DNA from: Rhodoplanes serenus
Lineage (GTDB): Bacteria > Pseudomonadota > Alphaproteobacteria > Rhizobiales > Xanthobacteraceae
DNA: 64,000 bases
Direction: 5' to 3'
Assembly: GCA_945893145.1 (NCBI GenBank)
Contig: CAMDDZ010000002.1
Coordinates: forward strand, 62,001-126,000
Shown: positions 34,511-44,433 of the stretch, piece by piece
Numbering within the stretch: position 1 is the stretch's first letter
Layout: every line of letters starts with the position of its first letter
Notes under the pieces: generated by a model
The model's input: the letters and a program-made list of their open reading frames with translations, nothing else
Told to the model about the DNA's origin: nothing
Databases searched by the model: none
Made by a program: the position numbers and the translations under genes

Positions 34511-35113
34511 CTATCGAGATGCGCTCCACGACTCGATCGTGGCGGCGATTGACATGATTTTCGCCACCGGCCGCAGGCCTTCGATCGCGGCGCGATGCAC
34601 CTCATCGGAGAAGGCCGCACAGCCGTCCTCGATCAATGTGCAATCGAATTCGCGCACGTGGGCGTCGCGCACCGTGGAGGCGACGCCGCCGTTGGTCACA
34701 ATGCCGGTGAAATAGAGCCGCTCCACACCGCATTTGCGCAGCACCCATTCGAGCCGCGAGGCGTGGAACGCCGAATAGGCGATCTTCTCCACCGCCACGT
34801 CCGCCGGCGCCAATTCATCGACAAGCTGCTGACCCCAGGAGCCGGGCGCGAAGTCGCCCTTCCGGAGGAACGGCCGCAGTGACTTCAGGTGCGGCGAGAT
34901 GATCGGCTCGCCACCGCGGCCAGGCACCAGCGTGAACAGGGTGGCGGCGATCAGAACACCATTTTCGCGGGCGGTGCGGACCAGCGGCGCGAGTTTGCCG
35001 GGCAGCGCCGCAATCGCCGGATCGGTCTGGCCGGCGCGGCCATAAGCGCCGTCGCGATGCAGGAAATCGTTTTGCAGATCGCCGAGGATCAATGCGCTGT
35101 TGCTGGACGTCAT
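34511..35113 (-). CDS. Isochorismatase-family protein lacking the nucleophilic cysteine
   Basis: The 200-residue protein keeps the family aspartate (D12 in LILGDLQNDF) and lysine (K110 in EKIAYSAFH). At the position of the amidase cysteine, however, it reads TNGGVAST, so the residue is G143. True isochorismatases such as EntB and PhzD also lack that cysteine, so loss of activity is not implied, but amide cleavage by the thiol mechanism is. It is the last gene of the Liv-HyuAB operon, overlapping hyuA by 4 bases. In N-methylhydantoin pathways a member of this family follows HyuAB as N-carbamoylsarcosine amidase, but that enzyme needs the cysteine. Confidence 0.83.
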   Translation of the reverse strand: MTSSNSALILGDLQNDFLHRDGAYGRAGQTDPAIAALPGKLAPLVRTARENGVLIAATLFTLVPGRGGEPIISPHLKSLRPFLRKGDFAPGSWGQQLVDELAPADVAVEKIAYSAFHASRLEWVLRKCGVERLYFTGIVTNGGVASTVRDAHVREFDCTLIEDGCAAFSDEVHRAAIEGLRPVAKIMSIAATIESWSASR

Positions 35114-37170
35114 CGCGCGGGCTCCACGATCAGATTGCCGAGTGCATCGACCCGGCCCAACAGGCCCGGTTCGATCACCGTGGTCGCATCGGGCTGCTCG
35201 AGGATCGCCGGGCCTTCAATGCGCGCTCCCGCGGGAAGCTCCAGCCGTGCCCAGATGCCGGTGTCGCGCCGGCCGCCCTCGAACCACACCGGGCGCGTGC
35301 CGAGCCGGGCCTTGTCGAGCGACGCGGCGGCATTGGGCGCAAAGCCTGAGAAATCGAACGCTGGCCGGCGGCCGATCGCCGCGACGCGCAGCGACACGAT
35401 CCGCACCGGCAGGCCGAGAAGCAATCGGCTGAACGAAGCCAGATATGCGGCTTCGAAGGCGCCACGCACCATGGCCTCGGTGACGCCGAGGCTCTGGCCT
35501 TGCGGCATGACCGGCAGCGGCACCGCAACGGTGTGCGTCTGCCCGAGATAATGCATGTCGAGCTCGAACAGCACATCGGTGCGCTCGACCGGAATTTCCG
35601 CGGCACTGATGACCGCGCTCGCCGCCTCGCCAGTCTCGCGCATCCGCCGTTCAAGGATCGGTGCGTCCAAGCCGTCGAGCATCAGATTGAGCGTCTGCAC
35701 GATGTCGTGACGCAAGTCGGCCAACACGCAGCCGAGCGCCGAGGTAATGCCGGGGAAGCGCGGCACCACCGCACATTTGAGGCCAATTTCGCGGATCAGC
35801 GCACCCGCGTGGAGCGCGCCGCCGCCGCCGAACGGCATGGCGACGAATCGAGCTGGATCATGGCCGCGCTCGACCGACACCAGGCGAATGGCGCCCGCCA
35901 TGCGCGCCTCGGCAACGCGCACGATCGCGGCTGCGGCGGCATCCGTATCGAGGCCGAGCGGTTTGCCGACATGGGTCGCGATGGCGCTCTTGGCGGCTTC
36001 GACGTCGAGCGACTTCAACTCGCCGCCGAGCGGGCGCGCCGCATTGATGCGGCCGAGCACCACCTGGGCGTCGGTCAGCGTCGGCCTCGTGTTGCCCGCG
36101 CCGTAACAAGCGGGCCCCGGCACGGAGCCAGCACTTTCCGGGCCGACCTGAAGGAGCCCGCCGCGATCGACCGACGCGATCGAGCCGCCACCTGCCCCAA
36201 TGGTGATGATCTCGATCATCGGTGTGCGGATCACCAAGCCGAAGTCGACGGTGGTCTGCGTCGCGACCGCGATCTTACCGCCGGCAATCACCGAGACATC
36301 AAATGAGGTGCCGCCGAGATCGCAAGTGATGAGATTGTCGAAGCCCGCGGCCTTGCCGAGCGCCGCACCGGCGACCACGCCGGCCGCTGGTCCCGATAGC
36401 GCCGTGCGCACCGGCAGCCGCCGCGCCGTCGCGGTCGACATGATGCCGCCGTTCGACTGCACAATGTGGAGCTGGCCAGGAAAGCTCTGCATCTTCAGCG
36501 CCGCATCGAGCTTGCCGAGGTAGGACGCCACGACAGGCTGAAGATAGGCGTTGATCGCCGCCGTCGAGGAGCGCTCGAACTCCCGGATCTCGGAGAGCAC
36601 CTCGTGCGAGGCGGTGACGAATTCGTTCGGCCATACGGCGCGTAACGCGGCGAGCGCGCGGCGCTCATTCTCGGGATTGGCGTAGGCGTTGATGAAGGTA
36701 ATCGCCACGCTCTGTGCGCCTTTGGCGAGCAGCGACCTCGCGGCCACGTGGATTTCCGCAGCATCGACCGCGATGCGGATGCTGCCATCGGCAAGCGTCC
36801 GCTCATTCACCTCCAGGCGCAGGTCGCGGTCGGCGATGGGGGTGAAATCGCCCCACAGTCCCCAGGTGTGGCGGCGGTCGCGGCGACGCATTTCAAGCGT
36901 ATCGCGAAAGCCTCGCGTGGTGATCACGCCGATCTTCGGGCCGCGCCGTTCGAGCAACGTGTTGGTGCCGACGGTCGTGCCATGCACGATGGAGTCGATC
37001 GTGGCGGCGCCGCCGAGCGCGCTGAGCCCGTTCAGAAAGCCCTGGGCTTCGTCGCCGCGACGTGACGGCACTTTGGCGGTGCGGAACTGTCGCTTTTCCG
37101 AGTCGAATGCAAACAGGTCCGTAAAAGTGCCGCCGACATCGACACCGACGATGACACCGCGCCCGCTCAT
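35110..37170 (-). CDS. Hydantoinase/oxoprolinase family protein, HyuA-like subunit
   Basis: The 686-residue chain has the actin-like ATPase signature at the N terminus (VIVGVDVGGTFTDLFAFD) and then VHGTTVGTNTLLERRG, ITTRGFRDTLEMRRR and LITCDLGGTSFDVSVIAGG. These define HyuA, the partner of HyuB in ATP-dependent N-methylhydantoinases, 5-oxoprolinases and acetone/acetophenone carboxylases. Start and stop both overlap their neighbours by 4 bases. The pair should hydrolyse or carboxylate a small cyclic amide or ketone brought in by the Liv transporter. The substrate is not identified. Confidence 0.92.
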   Translation of the reverse strand: MSGRGVIVGVDVGGTFTDLFAFDSEKRQFRTAKVPSRRGDEAQGFLNGLSALGGAATIDSIVHGTTVGTNTLLERRGPKIGVITTRGFRDTLEMRRRDRRHTWGLWGDFTPIADRDLRLEVNERTLADGSIRIAVDAAEIHVAARSLLAKGAQSVAITFINAYANPENERRALAALRAVWPNEFVTASHEVLSEIREFERSSTAAINAYLQPVVASYLGKLDAALKMQSFPGQLHIVQSNGGIMSTATARRLPVRTALSGPAAGVVAGAALGKAAGFDNLITCDLGGTSFDVSVIAGGKIAVATQTTVDFGLVIRTPMIEIITIGAGGGSIASVDRGGLLQVGPESAGSVPGPACYGAGNTRPTLTDAQVVLGRINAARPLGGELKSLDVEAAKSAIATHVGKPLGLDTDAAAAAIVRVAEARMAGAIRLVSVERGHDPARFVAMPFGGGGALHAGALIREIGLKCAVVPRFPGITSALGCVLADLRHDIVQTLNLMLDGLDAPILERRMRETGEAASAVISAAEIPVERTDVLFELDMHYLGQTHTVAVPLPVMPQGQSLGVTEAMVRGAFEAAYLASFSRLLLGLPVRIVSLRVAAIGRRPAFDFSGFAPNAAASLDKARLGTRPVWFEGGRRDTGIWARLELPAGARIEGPAILEQPDATTVIEPGLLGRVDALGNLIVEPAR

Positions 37171-38900
37171 ATCGCGGCGCGCGCTTTTGCGGTGGCGTCA
37201 GCGTCGAGCGAACCGTCATCGCGCAGCACGACGTGGTAGTCGCGGCGGGCCGCTTCGCGGGAGACATAGCCGAACCGCACGTCGCGCTCGACCCGCGCCG
37301 GATCGCGCGTGGCCGGATCGCCGAAACCGCCGCCACCCGGCGTCTCCAATCGCACCTTCTGGCCACGGCGGATCTTGATATCGGTAACTTTGGTCGTGAG
37401 CGGAGGCGTCGCCTCCCCGCTATCCGTCTCATAGACGAAGCGATTGAGCGCCGCGGCCTTGCCGCCGTTGACCCCGAACGGCGGATATTTGCCGCGCTCG
37501 CCCAGCAGGAACACCTCGGCGCCGCCGTCGGCCAGCGCCTCGATCTCGTAGACAGCGCCAAGGCCGCCGCGGTGGCGGCCGGGGCCGCCCGAATCCGGCC
37601 GGAGCGCCCATTGCGTGAACATGACGGGATAAAGCGCTTCCAGAATTTCGACTGGCGGGATGGTCGCGGTCGAGATCGGATTGTTGCTGTGGTTCAACCC
37701 ATCGCTCTCGGGATTGCCGCCAAGCCCGCCGCCGAAGAAACAGAACATCACCCAGCGGCGGCCATGCTCGCGCCAGCCGGCGAGCGACAACGCATTGATG
37801 GTAGCAAACGGACTGCCCTGGGCGCGTTCGGGCGCGGCCTTGGCAAAGGCGCCGAAGATCACGTCAATGACGCGCAGGATGGTTTCGGTGTAGCCACCCA
37901 CCGGTCGCGGCGCCGATACGGCGAGCAGCGTGGAGTCGGGTATCACAAACTCGATCGGCGCCAGACAGCCCGCGTTGGCGGGCACATCGACGAACAGGTG
38001 CTTGAGCGCGACATAGCAGCACGCGACCGTGGTCGAGCGTGCGATGTTGAGCGGTCCGTCGCAGGGCGGCGCGGAGCGCGAGAAGTCGAGCGTCATCCGA
38101 TCGCCCGCAATGGTCAGATCGAGCGCGATGCGGAGCGGCTTGTCGGTTACGCCATCGTTATCGAGGAAATCGTCGTAGGAATAGGTGCCGTCTGGCAGCG
38201 CCGCGATGTTGGCGCGCATCAGCGCCTCGGCGCGCGCGGACAATATCGCGAGCGCCGCGGAAATCGTGTCGTCGCCATAGTCGTCCAACAACGCGCGCAG
38301 GCGGCGCTCGCCGAGATCGAGCGCGTTGAGCTGGCCGTTGAGGTCGCCCCAGTTCGATTGCGGCACACGCGTGTTGGCGGCGAGGATATCGACGATGTCC
38401 TGTTGCAGCACGCCGCCGCGAATGAGCTTTACCGGCGGGATGCGAAAGCCTTCCTGGAAACTTTCGGTCGCCTTGGCGTTGAAATTTCCCGGCACATTGC
38501 CGCCGACATCGAGCCAGTGTCCGACCGAGGCCAGCCAGGCGAACACCTTGCCGCCGCGCATCAACGGGCGGACCAGGCGGACATCGTTGAGATGCGTGCC
38601 GCCGTCATAGGGATCGTTAAAGAGATAGGTGTCGCCGGCAACAAGATCGCCGTCTCGCTTCACCTTGTCGATCACCGCCTTCACGGCGAACGCCATAGCG
38701 CCGACGAAGATCGGCAGCCCCGACGTGCCCTGCACCAGCGTCGCGCCGGTTTCAGCATGATAGAGGCCGTGGCAAGCGTCATGCGCCTCGGCGATGATGG
38801 GGTTGAAGGCCGACCGATAGAGGGTTGCGTCCATCTCGTCGGCGATTTGGACGAGGCGGCCGTTGAGCACCGCGAGCGTGACCGGATCGAGCGATTTCAC
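37167..38900 (-). CDS. Hydantoinase B/oxoprolinase family protein, HyuB-like subunit
   Basis: This 577-residue subunit starts at a GTG. It shows the HyuB pattern: DPVTLAVLNGRLVQIADEMDATLYRSAFNPIIAEAHDACHG, DPYDGGTHLNDVRLVRPL, SVGHWLDVGGNVPG, GGYTETILRVIDV and RPDSGGPGRHRGGLG. It forms the catalytic pair with the adjacent HyuA. No third gamma subunit like that of acetone carboxylase is present, which favours a hydantoinase or oxoprolinase-type reaction. It is coupled to both neighbours by 4-base overlaps. Confidence 0.92.
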   Translation of the reverse strand: MKSLDPVTLAVLNGRLVQIADEMDATLYRSAFNPIIAEAHDACHGLYHAETGATLVQGTSGLPIFVGAMAFAVKAVIDKVKRDGDLVAGDTYLFNDPYDGGTHLNDVRLVRPLMRGGKVFAWLASVGHWLDVGGNVPGNFNAKATESFQEGFRIPPVKLIRGGVLQQDIVDILAANTRVPQSNWGDLNGQLNALDLGERRLRALLDDYGDDTISAALAILSARAEALMRANIAALPDGTYSYDDFLDNDGVTDKPLRIALDLTIAGDRMTLDFSRSAPPCDGPLNIARSTTVACCYVALKHLFVDVPANAGCLAPIEFVIPDSTLLAVSAPRPVGGYTETILRVIDVIFGAFAKAAPERAQGSPFATINALSLAGWREHGRRWVMFCFFGGGLGGNPESDGLNHSNNPISTATIPPVEILEALYPVMFTQWALRPDSGGPGRHRGGLGAVYEIEALADGGAEVFLLGERGKYPPFGVNGGKAAALNRFVYETDSGEATPPLTTKVTDIKIRRGQKVRLETPGGGGFGDPATRDPARVERDVRFGYVSREAARRDYHVVLRDDGSLDADATAKARAAI

Positions 38901-39774
38901 CGGTCTGTCTCGTAACGCTGGCCGAGCGCGATCATCTCCGGCGTGCCGACCAGCTCGTTGATGCCGTTGAAATCCAGCAGCCGGTTGCGGAACGGCTCAT
39001 TCGATCCGTGCGCCGCGAGGGAGGCGTAGAACTCGCCCGCCATGTGGCTAAGCGCCCGTACGATCGCGCCGGGGAAAATGACGATCGCAAAGCCCATCGC
39101 CTCAAGCTCGGCGGCTGGCAGGGTCGGAGTCTTGCCGCCCTCGACCATGTTGGCCAGCAGCGGCAGGCCCTTGCCAAATGTCGAAGCGATGCGGGCGAGA
39201 TCGTCACGCGTTCGCGGCGCCTCGATGAACAGCATGTCGGCGCCGGCCTCGCGATAGAGCGCCGCGCGCTCGACCGCGCGATCAAAGCCTTCGACCGCGA
39301 CCGCATCGGTGCGCGCCATGATCAGCGTCTCGCGAGAATGTCTGGAATCGACCGCGGCGCGAAGCTTGCCGCACATCTCGGCGGCCGGGATCAGCGTCTT
39401 GCCATCGAGATGGCCGCAACGCTTGGGGAAATCCTGATCCTCGAGCTGAATCGCGTTGGCGCCAGCGCGCTCGAACTCGCGCACCGTGCGCACCACGTTG
39501 AGCGCATTGCCGTAGCCGGTGTCGGCATCGACGATCAGTTGCGCGTCGACGCGGTCACGGATCAGCGCCAGCGTGTCCACCACCTCGGTCATGCTGACCA
39601 GACCGATATCGGGCCGGCCCAGCCGCGTGTAGGCGATGGCCGCACCCGAAACATAAAGCGTCGCGAATCCGGCCTGGGTCGCGATCAGCGCCGTGAGCGG
39701 ATCATAGACGCCGGGCGCCACCACGATCGGCTTGCGGGCAAGGCGAGAGCGCAAGGTTTCCGCGTCAGCCATGG

Positions 39775-39778
<4 letters not shown>
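38897..39778 (-). CDS. Isocitrate lyase/PEP mutase-family enzyme
   Basis: The 293-residue TIM-barrel protein has Mg-binding acids in LIVDADTGYGN (D84, D86) and EDQDFPKRCGH, where C121 is the lyase cysteine in the KRCGH motif of 2-methylisocitrate-lyase-type enzymes. The GTG at 39778 overlaps the livF stop, and an ATG at 39772 is an alternative. The family includes PrpB, oxaloacetate decarboxylase, dimethylmalate lyase and carboxyPEP mutase. In this operon it may split a C-C bond of the acid released after HyuAB action. Which one is not clear. Confidence 0.88.
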
Positions 39779-40480
<702 letters not shown>

Positions 40481-40488
<8 letters not shown>

Positions 40489-41230
40489 GAGCCACCCCTG
40501 CCATTCGGCTCGCCGCGCCGTGACCCAGATAGGCTTCGACAACCTTCGGGTCGCTCGCAATCGCCTGCGGCGAGCCCTGCGCGATGATGCGGCCTTCCGA
40601 CAGGACAAACACGTGCTCCGCAAGGCTCATCACCGCCTGCATGACGTGTTCGATCATGACGATGGTGATGCCGCGATCACAGATCGCCCGGATCACCGGC
40701 ACCATGTCACGAATCTCGGACGGATTGAGCCCGGCCAGCACCTCGTCGAGCAACAGGAGCTTTGGTTCGATCGCCAGCGCGCGGGCGAGTTCAAGGCGCT
40801 TTCGCCCCGCAACGGTCAGTGCCGCGGCGGAGCGGTCAAGGAGTTCGCCGAGGCCAACTTCACGCGCGACATCGCCAGCCGCCGCCAGGGCGGCTACTCG
40901 GTTTGGCCTGCCAAGATGCGCCCCGACTGCGATGTTCTCGCGAACCGTGAGACCCGCGAATGGCTGCACGATCTGGAAGGTGCGCGCGATGCCGCGCCGA
41001 GCGAGCCGGTGTGGCGGTTCTCCCGTGATGTCGACGCCGTCATAGCGGATATGGCCTTCACTCGGCGGCTGAAAGCCGGTGATGATCGAGAACAGCGTGG
41101 TCTTGCCGGCGCCGTTCGGTCCGATCAGCGCCGTGATGCGGCCGGTTTCGGCGACAAACGACGCGCGGTCCACGGCCAGCAAGCCGCCGAAGCGCTTCGA
41201 GACATTTTCGACGCGGAGCAGCTCAGCCAC
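40481..41230 (-). CDS. livG: Branched-chain-type ABC transporter ATP-binding protein LivG
   Basis: The GTG at 41230 gives 249 residues beginning AELLRVENVSKRFGGLLAVD. This is the standard LivG start, and it overlaps the livM end by 8 bases. Motifs are Walker A GPNGAGKTTL, the GIARTFQIVQPF segment typical of LivG, and Walker B LLLLDEVLAGLNP. In the ABC signature region LTVAGRKRLE stands where relatives have LSYGxQRRLE, a noticeable departure that may still be functional. Confidence 0.92.
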
Positions 41231-42203
41231 GACTGCCCTCCCCGCCGATCTTGGAGAAACCGAAGCGCTGACGCAGATCGGCAAACAAGCCGGCGATGCC
41301 GCGTGGCGCGAACGCCACCACCAGGATGAGCACACCGCCGTAAATGACGAGATCGAGCCCCGGCGCATCGCCGGTCATCAGCTTGGTGACCTCGCCGAGC
41401 GTCTTGACCACCAGCGCACCGAGCAGCGGCCCGAACACCGTACCGACGCCGCCGATGATTGGCGCGAGCAAAGCTTCGATTGAAATCCAGGGCCCATAAG
41501 CAATGCCGGCGTCGAGGAACAGGAAATACTGCGCGTAGAAACAACCGCCCGCCGCGGTCATCGCGGCCGAGATCGTCATGGCGCAGAGCTTCACCATGGT
41601 GGCGTCGACGCCGAGCGCGCTGGCAGCGTCCTCGTTCTCGCGCACCGCGACCAAATAGGCGCCAAAGCGGCTGCCCTCGATGAGCCTCGTGAGGACGAGC
41701 GACAGGCCGACCATCGCGAGAATAATCCAATAGAACAGCGCACGGCTTTGGAATTGAAATGCCTCCGGCCGCAGGTCGAGCTTGAGCAGCGTGCCGACGC
41801 CTGCGCCGGTGATCGGCGCGACGCTCGCGACGATGCGCAACACCTCGGCAAAAGCGAGCGTGACCAGCGCGAAGTAGGAGCCTTTCAGCCCGGCGCGGAA
41901 GATCAAGAGGCCGATGACGGCGCCGACGAGCGCACCCGCCGCAATGCCGATGACGAAGCCCACCCAGGCGTTGATGCCGTAGCGCATTTGCAGGATCGCT
42001 GTGACATAGGCGCCGGTACCGAAGAACGCCGCGTGTCCGAACGAATATTGCCCGCCATAGCCGCCAAGCAGATTCCAGCCCTGGCCCACGAGCGCGATCA
42101 AAAGCGCCATCACCAGAAAGTTGATGACGACATTCGACGACGTGATCAAAGGCACCATTGCGAGGGCGACGATAGCGAACAGGATCGGCGCAAGTCCCTT
42201 CAT
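41223..42203 (-). CDS. livM: Branched-chain-type ABC transporter permease LivM
   Basis: The 326-residue membrane protein has the LivM blocks NLLGGYGGQYSFGHAAFFGTGAY, LKGSYFALVTLAFAEVLRI, VRENEDAASALGVD and IGGVGTVFGPLLGALVV, with about nine hydrophobic segments. It overlaps livH by 4 bases and livG by 8. Unlike the first Liv cluster in this window, here LivM and LivG are separate. Confidence 0.93.
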   Translation of the reverse strand: MKGLAPILFAIVALAMVPLITSSNVVINFLVMALLIALVGQGWNLLGGYGGQYSFGHAAFFGTGAYVTAILQMRYGINAWVGFVIGIAAGALVGAVIGLLIFRAGLKGSYFALVTLAFAEVLRIVASVAPITGAGVGTLLKLDLRPEAFQFQSRALFYWIILAMVGLSLVLTRLIEGSRFGAYLVAVRENEDAASALGVDATMVKLCAMTISAAMTAAGGCFYAQYFLFLDAGIAYGPWISIEALLAPIIGGVGTVFGPLLGALVVKTLGEVTKLMTGDAPGLDLVIYGGVLILVVAFAPRGIAGLFADLRQRFGFSKIGGEGSRG

Positions 42204-43072
42204 GCCCGTTCCCCGAACAAGCCGCTCGGACGGAACAGCAGCACCAGGATAAACATCACGAAAATGCCGATCTGGCCGAGCGATTCACCGAGCCAGAGGC
42301 CTGACAGGCTCTCCACCACGCCGACGAACAGGCCGCCGATCAAGGCGCCCGCGACGGAGCCCATGCCGCCCAGCACCACAATCGTGAAGGCGATCAGCAC
42401 GAACGCATTGCCGGCTTGCGGATTGACGTAATAGGTCGAGATCAGCAGGCAGGCCGCGATCGCGAGACACGCCGTGCCCAGGCCAAAGGTCACGGCGTAG
42501 ATGTGCGCAACATCGATGCCGGACAGCTCGGCGCCGAGTTTCTCCTTGGCGACGGCGCGGATCGCCTTGCCGGTGTCGGTGAGCCGCAAGATCAGCCATA
42601 GCGCCAGCGCGACAAAAATCACCACCACGAAGGCGACGACGCGCGGCACCGCAAGGAATGCCGGGCCGATCTCAACGACGTTGAAGGCATATGGCAGATT
42701 GATCGTGCGGGTGTCGGCGCGAAACGCGTAGAGCAGCGCGTTTTCGATCACAACCGCAAGGCCGAGCGTGACCAGCAGGATGTTACGGTCCTCGCCATGC
42801 GCCGCCGGTCCAATGACGAAGCGCTGCAAGCCATAACCCAGGACAAAGAACAGCGGCGTCAGCAAGACGGCCGCGACATAAGGATCGAGTCCCAGGAGTT
42901 TATGGGCGAAGAACGCCGCGAACATCGCCGCGGTCAACAACGCGCCGTGCGCGAAGTTGATGATGTGCAGAACGCCATAGATCAGCGTGAGCCCAAGCGC
43001 AACCAGCGCATAAACGGCGCCGGTCATCAATCCGTTCAACACCGCCGGAAACAAGATGACCGGTGACAACAT
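42200..43072 (-). CDS. livH: Branched-chain-type ABC transporter permease LivH
   Basis: The 290-residue permease has the LivH features NGLMTGAVYALVALGLTLIYGVLHIINFAHGA, the loop TGKAIRAVAKEKLGAELSGIDV and VLGGMGSVAGALIGGLFVG. It follows livK after a 36-base gap that contains a GC-only hairpin. It works with LivM as the membrane channel. Confidence 0.93.
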   Translation of the reverse strand: MLSPVILFPAVLNGLMTGAVYALVALGLTLIYGVLHIINFAHGALLTAAMFAAFFAHKLLGLDPYVAAVLLTPLFFVLGYGLQRFVIGPAAHGEDRNILLVTLGLAVVIENALLYAFRADTRTINLPYAFNVVEIGPAFLAVPRVVAFVVVIFVALALWLILRLTDTGKAIRAVAKEKLGAELSGIDVAHIYAVTFGLGTACLAIAACLLISTYYVNPQAGNAFVLIAFTIVVLGGMGSVAGALIGGLFVGVVESLSGLWLGESLGQIGIFVMFILVLLFRPSGLFGERA

Positions 43073-43078
43073 GGCGAA

Positions 43079-43101
43079 GCGCCGCCGCGCGCTTGCGGCG
43101 C
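43079..43101 (-). terminator. GC hairpin between livK and livH
   Basis: GCGCCGC at 43079-43085 pairs with GCGGCGC at 43095-43101, a 7-bp GC-only stem with a 9-base loop that nearly fills the 36-base gap. No T run follows, so partial attenuation or message stabilisation is likelier than full termination. Confidence 0.45.
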
Positions 43102-43108
43102 GACCCCG

Positions 43109-44338
43109 TCAAGCCTTGGGCATCGGGAACACCGCCTTCGCCGACGCAAAGGCAGCCGGGAAGATCACCTCAATGTCCTTGTTCAGCACCTGCGTATTCA
43201 CCGGAGCCGCGCCCTGGTTCTGGCCGTTGACGAACTTGGTTGGGCCGTACGGCATCACATGGCCGGCGAATGTGGAGCTTTCCAGCGCGGCGATGATCTT
43301 CGCGCGATCCGCACTCGCAGCCCGCTCCAACGCATCGGAGAGCAGCAGCACGCATGAATAGTTCATGTAGACTTCATAAGTGTAGAAGTCGCCCTTGGCT
43401 TCGATCTTCTTTTTCAGCTCCAGCGCTTTTTGGTTCTTTGGGTCAAACCAGTGATTGCAGTCCATGATGTATTGGGCGGCTTCCGGGAATTCCTTGACGA
43501 ACTTGTAGGACGACGCCGCGCCGCCGAGCACCGAATAGATGCCTTTCGGCTGCACGCGCTGCTGCTGCATGGTGCGCGCGAGCAGAACGTACTCGTTGTA
43601 GTAGTTCGCCGGAATGACGATATCCGGATTCTGCGCCTTGATCTTCAGCACCACGTTATTGAAGTCGCGCGTCGGCGTCGGATGCGGGATGGTCTCCAGC
43701 ACCTGGAAACCGCGTTCCGGCAGTTGCGCGTTCAGGAGCTTGGCGAGGCCGGAGCCGAACGCCGAGTCTTCGTGGACGATCATCACCGTCTTCGCGGCCT
43801 TGCCGGCCGCCTCGTTGATGGTGACAAGATTGTCGAGCGCGGTCTTGGCGATGATGCCGAAGCCAGGGCCGAAGCGGAAGGTGTTCTTCAGGCCGCGGGT
43901 CACGATGCTGTCCACCACGCCGACATCGACCACGTAGGGCAGATCGTAGCGCGCGGCGGTCTGGCTCGCCGACAGGCAGATCGCGCTGGCGTAGCCGCCG
44001 ACCACAGCCGCGACACCGGCTGCGTTCATCTTCTCGACCTCAGCGTTGCCGCCGTCCGGCGTCGATTGCGCGTCGCCAAGCACCGCTTCGATCTTGGCGC
44101 CCTTCAACGACTTGATGCCGCCGGCAGCGTTGATCTCGTCGATCGCCATCTGGGCGCCGATGCGGCCCTGCTGGCCGGAGTACGACAGCGCGCCCGAAAC
44201 CGGGTGCAGCACGCCGATCTTCACCGCCGAGCCTTGTGCGCGAAGCACAGCCGGCGCGTGCAGCACACCTGCGGCCGCGGCGGCGCCCAGGGCCGAGGTT
44301 TGCAGAAAGTGGCGGCGGGTGACGGTCGAGCGAGACAT
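43109..44338 (-). CDS. LivK-type ABC transporter substrate-binding protein
   Basis: The 409-residue receptor has a Tat leader (TRRHFLQTSALGAAAAAG) and a mature part starting VKIGVLHPVSGALSYSGQQGRIGAQMAIDEIN. GGYASAICLSASQTAARYDLPYV follows, typical of HAAT receptors that bind amides, urea or aromatic acids. GGGAGG precedes the ATG by 7 bases. It opens the nine-gene leftward operon that ends with HyuAB and the isochorismatase-like protein, so its ligand is probably the cyclic amide or related compound those enzymes break down. Confidence 0.92.
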   Translation of the reverse strand: MSRSTVTRRHFLQTSALGAAAAAGVLHAPAVLRAQGSAVKIGVLHPVSGALSYSGQQGRIGAQMAIDEINAAGGIKSLKGAKIEAVLGDAQSTPDGGNAEVEKMNAAGVAAVVGGYASAICLSASQTAARYDLPYVVDVGVVDSIVTRGLKNTFRFGPGFGIIAKTALDNLVTINEAAGKAAKTVMIVHEDSAFGSGLAKLLNAQLPERGFQVLETIPHPTPTRDFNNVVLKIKAQNPDIVIPANYYNEYVLLARTMQQQRVQPKGIYSVLGGAASSYKFVKEFPEAAQYIMDCNHWFDPKNQKALELKKKIEAKGDFYTYEVYMNYSCVLLLSDALERAASADRAKIIAALESSTFAGHVMPYGPTKFVNGQNQGAAPVNTQVLNKDIEVIFPAAFASAKAVFPMPKA

Positions 44339-44433
44339 GGATTTCCTCCCTGGGTGCTGGGCGACAGTAACATTGGTGCAGCCAGGCTTCTATATTATCC
44401 TCGCGTTTGCCATCGTCGGTGTCGCGTCCAGTC

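Noticed and set aside
37233-38915. 560-residue open frame on the plus strand
   Set aside because: It is the antisense shadow of hyuB, which has clear family motifs.
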